NCBI GenBank assembly: GCA_035623075.1
Contig: DASPUC010000019.1
Span: 1-64,000 of the forward strand
Reading direction: 5' to 3'
Length of the DNA: 64,000 nucleotides
Origin: Nitrospiraceae bacterium
GTDB lineage: Bacteria > Nitrospirota > Nitrospiria > Nitrospirales > Nitrospiraceae
Below, one piece after another: positions 44,386-52,161 of this stretch (positions are counted from its first letter, which is position 1; each line of letters opens with the position of its first letter). Made by a program: the position numbers and the translations under genes. A model generated the notes under the pieces. The model saw only the letters and a list, made by a program, of their open reading frames with translations. It had not been told where the DNA came from and did not search any database.

Positions 44386-47085
44386 ATGGGACTGAAACCA
44401 GCTACCAATCCCGAAGTTGAAGCAGCCACAATCGAACTGTCGATTGACGGGAAAACCGTCACGGCAAAAGACGGCGTCTCTCTCTACGATGTCATTTCCA
44501 GCACGGGAAAGATCATTCCCGCCATGTGCTACCACTATACCTTTGATCCCTTTGGTTCGTGCGGGATGTGCCTGGTGATGCAGGAGGGGAAAAAGGCGCC
44601 GGTCCGCTCCTGCACGGCCAAGGCGACTGCCGGAATGATTATTCGCACGGAAGGTGACGACCTTTTCCAGGCCAGGAAAAAAGCCGTCGAGAAACACCTC
44701 TCTGTCCATCCGCTGGACTGTCCAGTTTGTGACGCCGACGGCCACTGCGAGCTCCAAGACATGGCGTTCCAGCATGGCGTGACGAGCCTCGCCAACGCGA
44801 AGCAGAAATTCATTCCCGAAGATACACGGAGTCTTGTCCTCGACTTCAACATGAATCGCTGCATTGCGTGCGCTGAGTGCATCAACGTCTGTAAGGACGT
44901 CTTGATGATCGACGCCTTGCAATTCATGAAGAAGGGCGGATTCAACCAAGTCGTGGCGAAGGGCGACCTGCCGTTGTCTTGCGAATTCTGCGGAGATTGT
45001 CTCGCGGTCTGCCCGGTGGGCGCGATTACGAACAAGTTTTCAAAGTACCTTTACAAGCCCTGGCAGATGAAGAAAACGACGACCACCTGCAACTATTGCG
45101 GGGACGGTTGCCAGCTGTACGTCGAAACGAAAGATACCGAGGTCATCCGTATCACGTCGCCGTTGTCGTGGAAAAATAAATGGGGCGACCGCGCCGACAC
45201 GACGAAAGGCCATGGCGGACTCTGCGTGCGGGGGCGATTCGGATTTGAGTATCTCGACAGCGCCTCACGTTTGAAACAACCGCTGGTGCGTAAGGGGAAT
45301 CAGCTCGTTGAAACTCCATGGCTTGAGACGATGCATCACGTCGTCGAGCGATTTTCTGAGATCCGCAAGCGCCACGGGGCTGAAGCGATCGCCGGCCTCA
45401 TTACGGCCCGCTGCACGAACGAAGAGCTCTATCTCTTTCAGAAGCTCATGCGGGCCGGGTTCCGCACAAACAACCTTGACAGCAGTGCACGTTATGGCCA
45501 CTTAAATTTCGTCCATGCCTCCCGTCAAGCGCTGGGAATCGGACGCTCACCAAACGACTGGGAAGATTTAACCAAGGCGAAGGCTGTCCTGTTGATCGGA
45601 TCGAACATCACGGAGACCAATCCGCTCACGTCCGTGCGGATTAAGGAAGCCATTCGCGTCTACAAGGCTCAGGTTGTCACGATCGATTCCGCGATCACGA
45701 ACATGGGCAAGCTCGCCTCACATCCGTTCGTGATCAAGGCGGGAACCGAAGGGCTGGCCATCGACGGACTCGTCAAGGCCGCCATCGAACTGGATCTGGT
45801 GGACGAAGAAATCATTAAAAAACATCCGCAGGCTTTTGCTGCATTAAAAGCCGCTCTGGCACATGTATCTCTGGACCAGATCGCCGCGCAAACCGGTATG
45901 TCGGTCCAGGGCTTCAAAGAAGCGGTTGCCGTGTTCGCCGAAGCCCCCCGGTCCATTATCCTCTGTGCGGAAGGTATTGTCCGTCGAGCCGACGGTCATC
46001 AGAACGTTCTCAAATTAATCGACCTCGCCTGGATCTCGGGAAAGCTGGGGCGTCCCGGCTGCGGCGTCAACACATTGACCGAAGAGCCCAACGAACAAGG
46101 TGCCGTCGACATGGGCGTGGCGGCGGAGTTTCTTCCGGGGCAGGCCCGATTCGAGGACCAAGCCGCCCGGGATCGATTTGCCAAAGCATGGGACGTCACA
46201 CTTCCGGCTGCGGGAGGTGGGGCCCATCTCGTGGACATTCTCAATCGCTGCAGAAGCGGACAGATTCGAGCCCTCTATGTGGTCGGAGAAAATCCGCTTG
46301 CGACGCTCCCCGCCTCGATGGAAGTCCGGGCGGCGCTGGATCGACTGGAGCTCTTAGTCGTTCAGGATCCCTTCCTCACGGAAACTGCCCGGCTCGCGCA
46401 CGTCGTTCTCCCGGCCTGCACCTATGTTGAGAAAGACGGTACCTTCACCAACCTGGAAGGCCGTGTCCTGCGCGTCCGCCAAGCGATGGATCCCCTTGGG
46501 GAGAGTCTCCCGGATTGGCATATTATGACAGCACTCGCGAATGGCCTCGGGTGCCAGTGGGAGTACGAATCGACAAACGACATTCAGGTGGAGATTATGA
46601 AATTGCTGCCCGGCTACTACAACCTTGGTCAGCCCCGGAAGGTCACACCTAACGCGGATCACTACCTTGCCAACGGCTACACCGCCGCGGTGGCAAACCG
46701 TTATCGCACTAGCACTGCTCGACCAGGTGGTGCGGACCAGCGGCCGTTTGCATTGCTGATGGGACAAGTGTTGTATCACTCGGGCAAGATGTCGACCGAG
46801 GCACTGGGGCTCATAAAGATCGCTCCGAACACGGGGCGCCTTCGGATGAACCCGCAAGACATGGAACGGCTCGGTCTGGTCGATGGGGCCAAGGTTCGTG
46901 TTACTTCTGAGCGCGGCTCGCTTCAACTGGGCATCCAGCCCGATCAGTCAGTAGCGCCTCACACGTGCTTTTTCCCAGAGCACTTCAATGAACCGCCGGT
47001 GAAGGATCTCATGTCGATCCAGCTTGATCCCGTGACCAGCGTTCCGTCGTTCAAACTCGCACGCGTCACGATCGAGAAGGCCTAG
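44386..47085 (+). CDS. nuoG: NADH-quinone oxidoreductase subunit G, formate-dehydrogenase-like
   Basis: 899 residues. The N-terminal ferredoxin has Cys 48, 59, 62, 76; the His-Cys3 cluster has His108, Cys 112, 115, 121; two 4Fe-4S sites have Cys 159/162/165/169 and 199/202/205/209; a fourth 4Fe-4S site (235/238/242/280) leads into a molybdopterin-type domain. The sequence is nearer to formate dehydrogenase alpha subunits than E. coli NuoG, but the place of the catalytic Cys/Sec is Gly (SSARYGH), so it should not oxidise formate. No nuoE/nuoF lie beside it, so the electron donor is open (ferredoxin is one option). Confidence 0.93.
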   Translation: MGLKPATNPEVEAATIELSIDGKTVTAKDGVSLYDVISSTGKIIPAMCYHYTFDPFGSCGMCLVMQEGKKAPVRSCTAKATAGMIIRTEGDDLFQARKKAVEKHLSVHPLDCPVCDADGHCELQDMAFQHGVTSLANAKQKFIPEDTRSLVLDFNMNRCIACAECINVCKDVLMIDALQFMKKGGFNQVVAKGDLPLSCEFCGDCLAVCPVGAITNKFSKYLYKPWQMKKTTTTCNYCGDGCQLYVETKDTEVIRITSPLSWKNKWGDRADTTKGHGGLCVRGRFGFEYLDSASRLKQPLVRKGNQLVETPWLETMHHVVERFSEIRKRHGAEAIAGLITARCTNEELYLFQKLMRAGFRTNNLDSSARYGHLNFVHASRQALGIGRSPNDWEDLTKAKAVLLIGSNITETNPLTSVRIKEAIRVYKAQVVTIDSAITNMGKLASHPFVIKAGTEGLAIDGLVKAAIELDLVDEEIIKKHPQAFAALKAALAHVSLDQIAAQTGMSVQGFKEAVAVFAEAPRSIILCAEGIVRRADGHQNVLKLIDLAWISGKLGRPGCGVNTLTEEPNEQGAVDMGVAAEFLPGQARFEDQAARDRFAKAWDVTLPAAGGGAHLVDILNRCRSGQIRALYVVGENPLATLPASMEVRAALDRLELLVVQDPFLTETARLAHVVLPACTYVEKDGTFTNLEGRVLRVRQAMDPLGESLPDWHIMTALANGLGCQWEYESTNDIQVEIMKLLPGYYNLGQPRKVTPNADHYLANGYTAAVANRYRTSTARPGGADQRPFALLMGQVLYHSGKMSTEALGLIKIAPNTGRLRMNPQDMERLGLVDGAKVRVTSERGSLQLGIQPDQSVAPHTCFFPEHFNEPPVKDLMSIQLDPVTSVPSFKLARVTIEKA

Positions 47086-47101
47086 AGGCACGGAGAGGCC
47101 G

Positions 47102-47689
47102 ATGAGTGTCATCAGTATCACCAAAAAAGTTCTCCAGGCCGCGTTGTTCTATGAAATCTGGGATGCAATGAAGGTGACATTCAAGCACATGTTCCACAAG
47201 CCGATCACATTCCAGTATCCGCGTGAACAGCGGACGATTCCCGACGCGCACCGTGGCGCGCTCGGCCTCTTGCGCTACGACGACGGCCGTGAGCGTTGTG
47301 TCGGTTGCGATCTCTGTGAAGCCGCCTGCCCATCGAGGTGCATTAAGGTCATCAGTGCAGAGGACAGCGCCCGGCCGTTGCAACGATACGCCAGTGAGTT
47401 TTACATCGACATTACCAAGTGTGTCTTTTGTGGCTACTGCGTCGAAGCCTGCCCCGTGAATGCCCTTGCCATGACAAAGATGTACGAGTATTCCACTCAC
47501 GACAAGCGGACTCTGTTGTTCGATAAAGCAAGGCTGTACGACATCGGCGAACGCCATCTCGAGGATGCCAAAAAATACCTCTACGCACACAATCAGGAAA
47601 AGAACGTTGAAGAGAGCCGTGAGTATCGGTACTACTTTCCGCAATCCGTCCTCAAGGCAACTCAATCGTCCCCCAAACACTTGAGCTGA
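47102..47689 (+). CDS. nuoI: NADH-quinone oxidoreductase subunit I
   Basis: 195 residues with two 4Fe-4S ferredoxin motifs, CVGCDLCEAACPSRC and CVFCGYCVEACPVNA (clusters N6a and N6b), which bridge NuoG to NuoB. The C-terminal 70 residues form an extra helical tail. It starts 16 bases after nuoG. In most operons nuoH stands between these genes; here there is no room for it. Confidence 0.96.
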   Translation: MSVISITKKVLQAALFYEIWDAMKVTFKHMFHKPITFQYPREQRTIPDAHRGALGLLRYDDGRERCVGCDLCEAACPSRCIKVISAEDSARPLQRYASEFYIDITKCVFCGYCVEACPVNALAMTKMYEYSTHDKRTLLFDKARLYDIGERHLEDAKKYLYAHNQEKNVEESREYRYYFPQSVLKATQSSPKHLS

Positions 47690-47696
47690 GCCCTCG

Positions 47697-48221
47697 ATGA
47701 CCCTTGTCTTTTTCGCCTATTTTGCGCTCGTGAGTATCGCCGCGGGGGTCCTCACAGTGGCGCTGCGCAACCCGGTACATTGCGGCATGGCCTTGTTGGC
47801 CCTTCTGCTGCACGTTTCCGGGCTCTTCGTCCTCCTGAACGCTGAATTTCTCTGGGCGGTGCAGGTCGTCGTCTATGCCGGAGCCATCCTTGTGCTGTAC
47901 CTCTTCGTCTTGATGCTGTTGAACCTCAAGACCGAAGAACGGTACTTCCATTCGACCTTTATGTATTTTTTGGCTCCCGCAGTGGTTGGATCACTCTATG
48001 TGCTTGCGCTCTTGTTTCGGTCTCCATTCGGGGGCGCGAAGGGAGACGCGCCCGCCGCGGCGATCTTGCAGGACGGGGACACCCATGCGGTCGGGATCAA
48101 GATGTTCAGCGATTACCTTTTGCAGTTCGAAATTGTGGGCGTTTTCCTGTTGGGTGCCATCATCGGCGCGATCGTGCTCGCGAAGACACCAAAGCCGCTG
48201 GATGTGGAACGGGAGCGATGA
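47697..48221 (+). CDS. nuoJ: NADH-quinone oxidoreductase subunit J
   Basis: 174 residues, five membrane helices. The NuoJ hallmark GMALLALLLHVSGLFVLLNA, and VVVYAGAILVLYLFVLMLLN in TM3 with its pi-bulge region (YAGA), are present. It helps couple the quinone site to proton channels. A palindromic repeat separates it from nuoK. Confidence 0.95.
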   Translation: MTLVFFAYFALVSIAAGVLTVALRNPVHCGMALLALLLHVSGLFVLLNAEFLWAVQVVVYAGAILVLYLFVLMLLNLKTEERYFHSTFMYFLAPAVVGSLYVLALLFRSPFGGAKGDAPAAAILQDGDTHAVGIKMFSDYLLQFEIVGVFLLGAIIGAIVLAKTPKPLDVERER

Positions 48222-48223
48222 AG

Positions 48224-48285
48224 CAGTCAGCCATCAGCTATCAGCGTGAAGCATTCCATCGGAGGCTGATAACTGAATGCTGATC
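48224..48285. repeat. CAGC/GCTG palindromic repeat between nuoJ and nuoK
   Basis: CAGTCAGCCATCAGCTATCA on the left and GGCTGATAACTGAATGCTGA on the right form an imperfect inverted repeat that fills the nuoJ-nuoK gap. It shares words with the copy inside the 3' end of the second nuoM (53766-53852). Confidence 0.6.
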
Positions 48286-48308
48286 GCTCCAACACTTCGG
48301 GTGATTCG

Positions 48309-48611
48309 ATGGTCCCGTTAAGTGCCTATGTCGCCGTGAGTGCCGTGCTGTTTCTCACGGGTCTATTGGGCGTCTTGATCAGGCGCAATTTCATCATTGT
48401 ATTGATGGCCGTCGAGATCATGTTGAATGCGGCCAATATCAATCTCGTCGCTTTTTCGCATTACATGGAGTCGATGGCAGGACAGCTCGTGGCGCTGTTT
48501 ATCATTGCGATTGCCGCTGGAGAAGCAGCGGTCGGGCTCGCCATTATTATCGTCGTCTTCCGGGGAAAGATCTCGACGAACGTGGACGAAATGAATCTGT
48601 TGAAATGGTAA
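48309..48611 (+). CDS. nuoK: NADH-quinone oxidoreductase subunit K
   Basis: 100 residues, three helices, with the two buried glutamates of the proton path in MAVEIMLNAANINLVAF and AAGEAAVGLAI. Homologous to MrpC. Length matches the family. nuoL follows after four bases. Confidence 0.96.
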   Translation: MVPLSAYVAVSAVLFLTGLLGVLIRRNFIIVLMAVEIMLNAANINLVAFSHYMESMAGQLVALFIIAIAAGEAAVGLAIIIVVFRGKISTNVDEMNLLKW

Positions 48612-48615
48612 CGAC

Positions 48616-50586
48616 GTGCCTTTGACTGATTGGCTCATCCTGATGATTCCGGTCTTCCCGCTAATAGCGGTGGTCATCAACGGCTTGTTGGGGAGCCGGT
48701 ATTCCCATGACTGGGCCTATTGGCTGGCGTGCGGATCGGTCGGTGCCTCCTTCCTCTCGACCATCGGAGTCTTCACCAACATCCTCAGAACCGGCACGCC
48801 TCACGAAGTCATCGCCTACCAGTGGATCTTCGGTGGCGACCTCACGATCAATCTCGCATACCTTGTTGATTCCCTCACCTGCATCATGCTGTTGGTCGTG
48901 ACCGGCGTCGGCTTCCTCATTCACGTCTATTCAGTCGGCTATATGCACGGTGAAACCGGATTTACGCGGTTCTTCACCTATATGAATCTCTTCATGGTCT
49001 CAATGTTGCTCCTTGTGATGGGGAACAATTACGCCGTCCTGTTTATTGGGTGGGAAGGTGTCGGGCTCTGCTCGTATCTCTTAATCGGCTACTACTACGA
49101 TAAAGTCTCGGCAGCCAAAGCGGCCACGAAAGCTTTCGTCGTGAATCGTATCGGCGATGCTGGATTCCTGTTGGCGATCTTCCTGGTTTTCATCAACTTC
49201 AAGACCCTCGATTACACGAAGGTGTTCGCCCAAGTCAGCCAGTTGTCGCCGGAGATGGCCACGGCGATCGCGTTGTGCTTGCTTGTGGGGGCCATCGGAA
49301 AATCCGCGCAGCTCCCCCTCTATACCTGGCTGCCGGATGCCATGGAGGGTCCAACTCCGGTAAGTGCCTTGATTCATGCCGCCACCATGGTGACAGCCGG
49401 CGTCTATATGATCGTCAGAAACCATGCGATTTACGATGTCTCGCCAACCTCCATGACCGTGGTCGCCATCGTCGGTGGATCGACAGCTCTCTTCGCTGCA
49501 ACCATTGGTTTGGTCCAGACTGATATCAAGCGTGTCCTGGCTTACTCGACCGTCAGCCAACTCGGGTACATGTTTCTCGGCTGCGGAATCGGCGCCTACA
49601 CCGCAGCAATCTTCCATCTCATGACACATGCCTTCTTCAAGGCACTGCTGTTTCTGTCCGCCGGGTCCGTGATTCACGCACTCTCGGGCGAGCAAGACAT
49701 TCGTAAAATGGGCGGGCTGAAACACAAGATTCCCTGGACTCACTGGCTCTTTTTCATTGGCAGCGTCGCTATCGCCGGCATCCCGCCGCTTGCGGGTTTC
49801 TGGAGCAAAGACGAGATCATGGCCCACGCCTTCACCCACCATCAGTACCTGCTGTATGGGATGGCTGCGACCGGCGCATTCTTGACAGCCTTCTATATGT
49901 TCAGATTGACCTATCTGACCTTCTACGGCCCGTCACGGATGGACCATCATGTGGAGGAACATGTGCATGAGTCGCCGATGATCATGATCGGGCCATTGGC
50001 GATTTTAGGAGGCCTGTCTCTGATCGGCGGTTTCTTAGGAGTTCCGCCAGAGCACGGATGGTTCCAGCGGTTCCTCGCCCCAGTCGCAATCTCGGGAGGC
50101 GATCATGAACCGGCGGTCAGTCTTGTTCTGATGCTCATGGGCATCGCCACAGGGATCGCGCTCCTTGGGTGGGGCTTTGCTCACTACTTTTATAGTGTAA
50201 GTCCTTCGACACCGGAGCGGTGGGCGACGAAATTCTCGACCGCCTATACGACCCTTCTAAATAAATATTACGTCGATGAATTGTATGACCTGCTCTTTGT
50301 CGAACCGACAAAGAAGCTCGGCTGGCTCTTCGATTGGTTTGATCGAGTTGTGGTCGATGGAATCGTCCGGGCCGTCGGTCAGGTCGCAGAAGCGGGAGCG
50401 GCCGGTTCGACGTGGTTCGAGAAACACGTGATATACGGCGGGATCAACATCATCGGTTATGGCAATCATCTCGCCGCCAGACAATGGCGACATCTGCAAA
50501 GCGGAATGGTCCAGCACTACGCGGCAATGATTGTGGCGGGGTTGTTTTTGCTCGCTCTGGTAATCCAACTGGTGCTGCAACTTTAG
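48616..50586 (+). CDS. nuoL: NADH-quinone oxidoreductase subunit L with lengthened lateral helix
   Basis: 656 residues (E. coli NuoL 613). The antiporter core is complete: Glu in FIGWEGVGLCSYLLIG (TM5), Lys in AIGKSAQLPLYTWLPDA (TM7), His in ALIHAATMVTAG and Lys in GFWSKDEIM (TM12). After VDELYD the C-terminal lateral helix region is long, about 73 residues before the final helix against about 43 in E. coli. That fits a membrane arm with one more antiporter subunit to span. GTG start. Confidence 0.95.
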   Translation: MPLTDWLILMIPVFPLIAVVINGLLGSRYSHDWAYWLACGSVGASFLSTIGVFTNILRTGTPHEVIAYQWIFGGDLTINLAYLVDSLTCIMLLVVTGVGFLIHVYSVGYMHGETGFTRFFTYMNLFMVSMLLLVMGNNYAVLFIGWEGVGLCSYLLIGYYYDKVSAAKAATKAFVVNRIGDAGFLLAIFLVFINFKTLDYTKVFAQVSQLSPEMATAIALCLLVGAIGKSAQLPLYTWLPDAMEGPTPVSALIHAATMVTAGVYMIVRNHAIYDVSPTSMTVVAIVGGSTALFAATIGLVQTDIKRVLAYSTVSQLGYMFLGCGIGAYTAAIFHLMTHAFFKALLFLSAGSVIHALSGEQDIRKMGGLKHKIPWTHWLFFIGSVAIAGIPPLAGFWSKDEIMAHAFTHHQYLLYGMAATGAFLTAFYMFRLTYLTFYGPSRMDHHVEEHVHESPMIMIGPLAILGGLSLIGGFLGVPPEHGWFQRFLAPVAISGGDHEPAVSLVLMLMGIATGIALLGWGFAHYFYSVSPSTPERWATKFSTAYTTLLNKYYVDELYDLLFVEPTKKLGWLFDWFDRVVVDGIVRAVGQVAEAGAAGSTWFEKHVIYGGINIIGYGNHLAARQWRHLQSGMVQHYAAMIVAGLFLLALVIQLVLQL

Positions 50587-50596
50587 AGTCACAACG

Positions 50597-52156
50597 ATGT
50601 TGGAAGAACTGGCCTCGGCCTTCCCAATTCTGTCGTGCATTCTCTTTTTGCCGGTCGCAGGAGCCGCCGTTCTGTGGCTCTTCGACGACGAAGATATGAT
50701 CCGTACCTCAGCGCTGACAATTGCGCTGGTTGAACTAGCCCTGTCACTGTTCGTCCTCCTCCGATTTGTTCCCGACTCGGCCGCGATGCAGTTTGCCGAG
50801 CATGTACGATGGATTCCCGCCCTCGGGATCAGCTACCACCTGGCAGTCGATGGCATCAGTGTCCTATTCGTCGGGCTGACAGCTTTCCTCACGGTTCTCA
50901 TCGTCATCTATTCGTGGGATACCATCCGCCATCAGGTCAAACTTTACATGATGGCGCTGCTCGCGCTTGAAACCACGACGATGGGTGTCTTCGTCTCTCT
51001 CGATCTCATCCTCTTTTTCGTGTTTTGGGAGTTGATGCTCATCCCGAGCTACTTCCTCATCAAGCTCTGGGGTGGCGGGGCGGAGCGACACTATGCGGCG
51101 CTGAAATACGTGCTCTATACCTTGCTTGGCAGCGTCTTCATGTTGGTGGGCATTGCCCTCCTAGACCTCAACTACCACCAATGGGCGACGTTGCATCACA
51201 TGGAGCCATCCTACTCGTTCGATCTGCTTGAGCTCCTAACCGTACCGATTCCCCTCCATCAGCAAGTTCTGATCTTCTGGTTGATGTTTTTGGGCTTCGC
51301 GTTTAAGGCTCCTGTGTTCCCGTTCCATACCTGGTTGCCGGATGCCTTGCTCGAAGGTCCGATCGGTATGGCCGTGGTCCTGGCCGGGTTGAAATTGGGT
51401 ACGTTCGGATTCATCCGGTTCAGCATCCCCCTCCTCCCAGAAGCGTCGAAGAGCCAGACGGTCGTGTCGATCGTGATGGCGCTTGGTCTAGCCGCCATTC
51501 TGTACGGCGCGATCATGGCACTGATTCAACCAGATTTTCGCCGGCTGTTGGCCTATAGCAGCATCAGCCATCTTGGGTTTGTCGTAGTTGGTCTCTTCGC
51601 ACTCAACTACCAGGGTCTTCAAGGTAGCCTGCTCACAATGGTCAACCTGGGGTTCAGCACAGCCGGATTGTTCTTTATCGCCGGGTTTCTCTACTCAAGA
51701 CAGCAGACAACCCAGCTTGCCTCATTCGGTGGTATGGCCAAGCAGGTGCCGTTGCTGGCGACGTTTTTCTTGCTCATCGGCCTCGCATCGATCGGACTCC
51801 CAGGTACCAACGGATTCGTGGGGGAATTTTTGATCCTCCTGGGAATCTTTAAAGCCCATTGGCTCTACGGGTCGGTTGCGGTGCTGGGAGTCATCTTCGG
51901 AGCAGCATATTTCCTGTGGTACTACGAGCGGGCGATGCTTGGCCCGTTGAGTAAAACCGTCAGAGAGTCGATCGGCGATCTCCATTTTCGGGAAGTCGTG
52001 ATTGCATCGTCGCTGTCCGTGATGATTTTGTGGATCGGCCTCTATCCCGCTCCGTTCTTGAAGATGATGAATGGGTCGGTGCAGGCGTTGGTCGATCGAT
52101 TGGACCGCGGGGCGGTCGCCTCCGTGGACAACGTGCCCGCCGTCAGGGCGGACTGA
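50597..52156 (+). CDS. nuoM: NADH-quinone oxidoreductase subunit M, first copy
   Basis: 519 residues, 14 helices. All key charged residues are in place: Glu in FVFWELMLIPSYFLI (TM5), Lys in GFAFKAPVFPFHTWLPDA (TM7), Lys in LAGLKLGTFGF (TM8) and Glu in GFVGEFLIL (TM12). It is a proton-pumping antiporter-like subunit. It starts ten bases after nuoL and is followed at once by a second, diverged nuoM. Confidence 0.95.
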   Translation: MLEELASAFPILSCILFLPVAGAAVLWLFDDEDMIRTSALTIALVELALSLFVLLRFVPDSAAMQFAEHVRWIPALGISYHLAVDGISVLFVGLTAFLTVLIVIYSWDTIRHQVKLYMMALLALETTTMGVFVSLDLILFFVFWELMLIPSYFLIKLWGGGAERHYAALKYVLYTLLGSVFMLVGIALLDLNYHQWATLHHMEPSYSFDLLELLTVPIPLHQQVLIFWLMFLGFAFKAPVFPFHTWLPDALLEGPIGMAVVLAGLKLGTFGFIRFSIPLLPEASKSQTVVSIVMALGLAAILYGAIMALIQPDFRRLLAYSSISHLGFVVVGLFALNYQGLQGSLLTMVNLGFSTAGLFFIAGFLYSRQQTTQLASFGGMAKQVPLLATFFLLIGLASIGLPGTNGFVGEFLILLGIFKAHWLYGSVAVLGVIFGAAYFLWYYERAMLGPLSKTVRESIGDLHFREVVIASSLSVMILWIGLYPAPFLKMMNGSVQALVDRLDRGAVASVDNVPAVRAD

Positions 52157-52161
52157 ATCGT

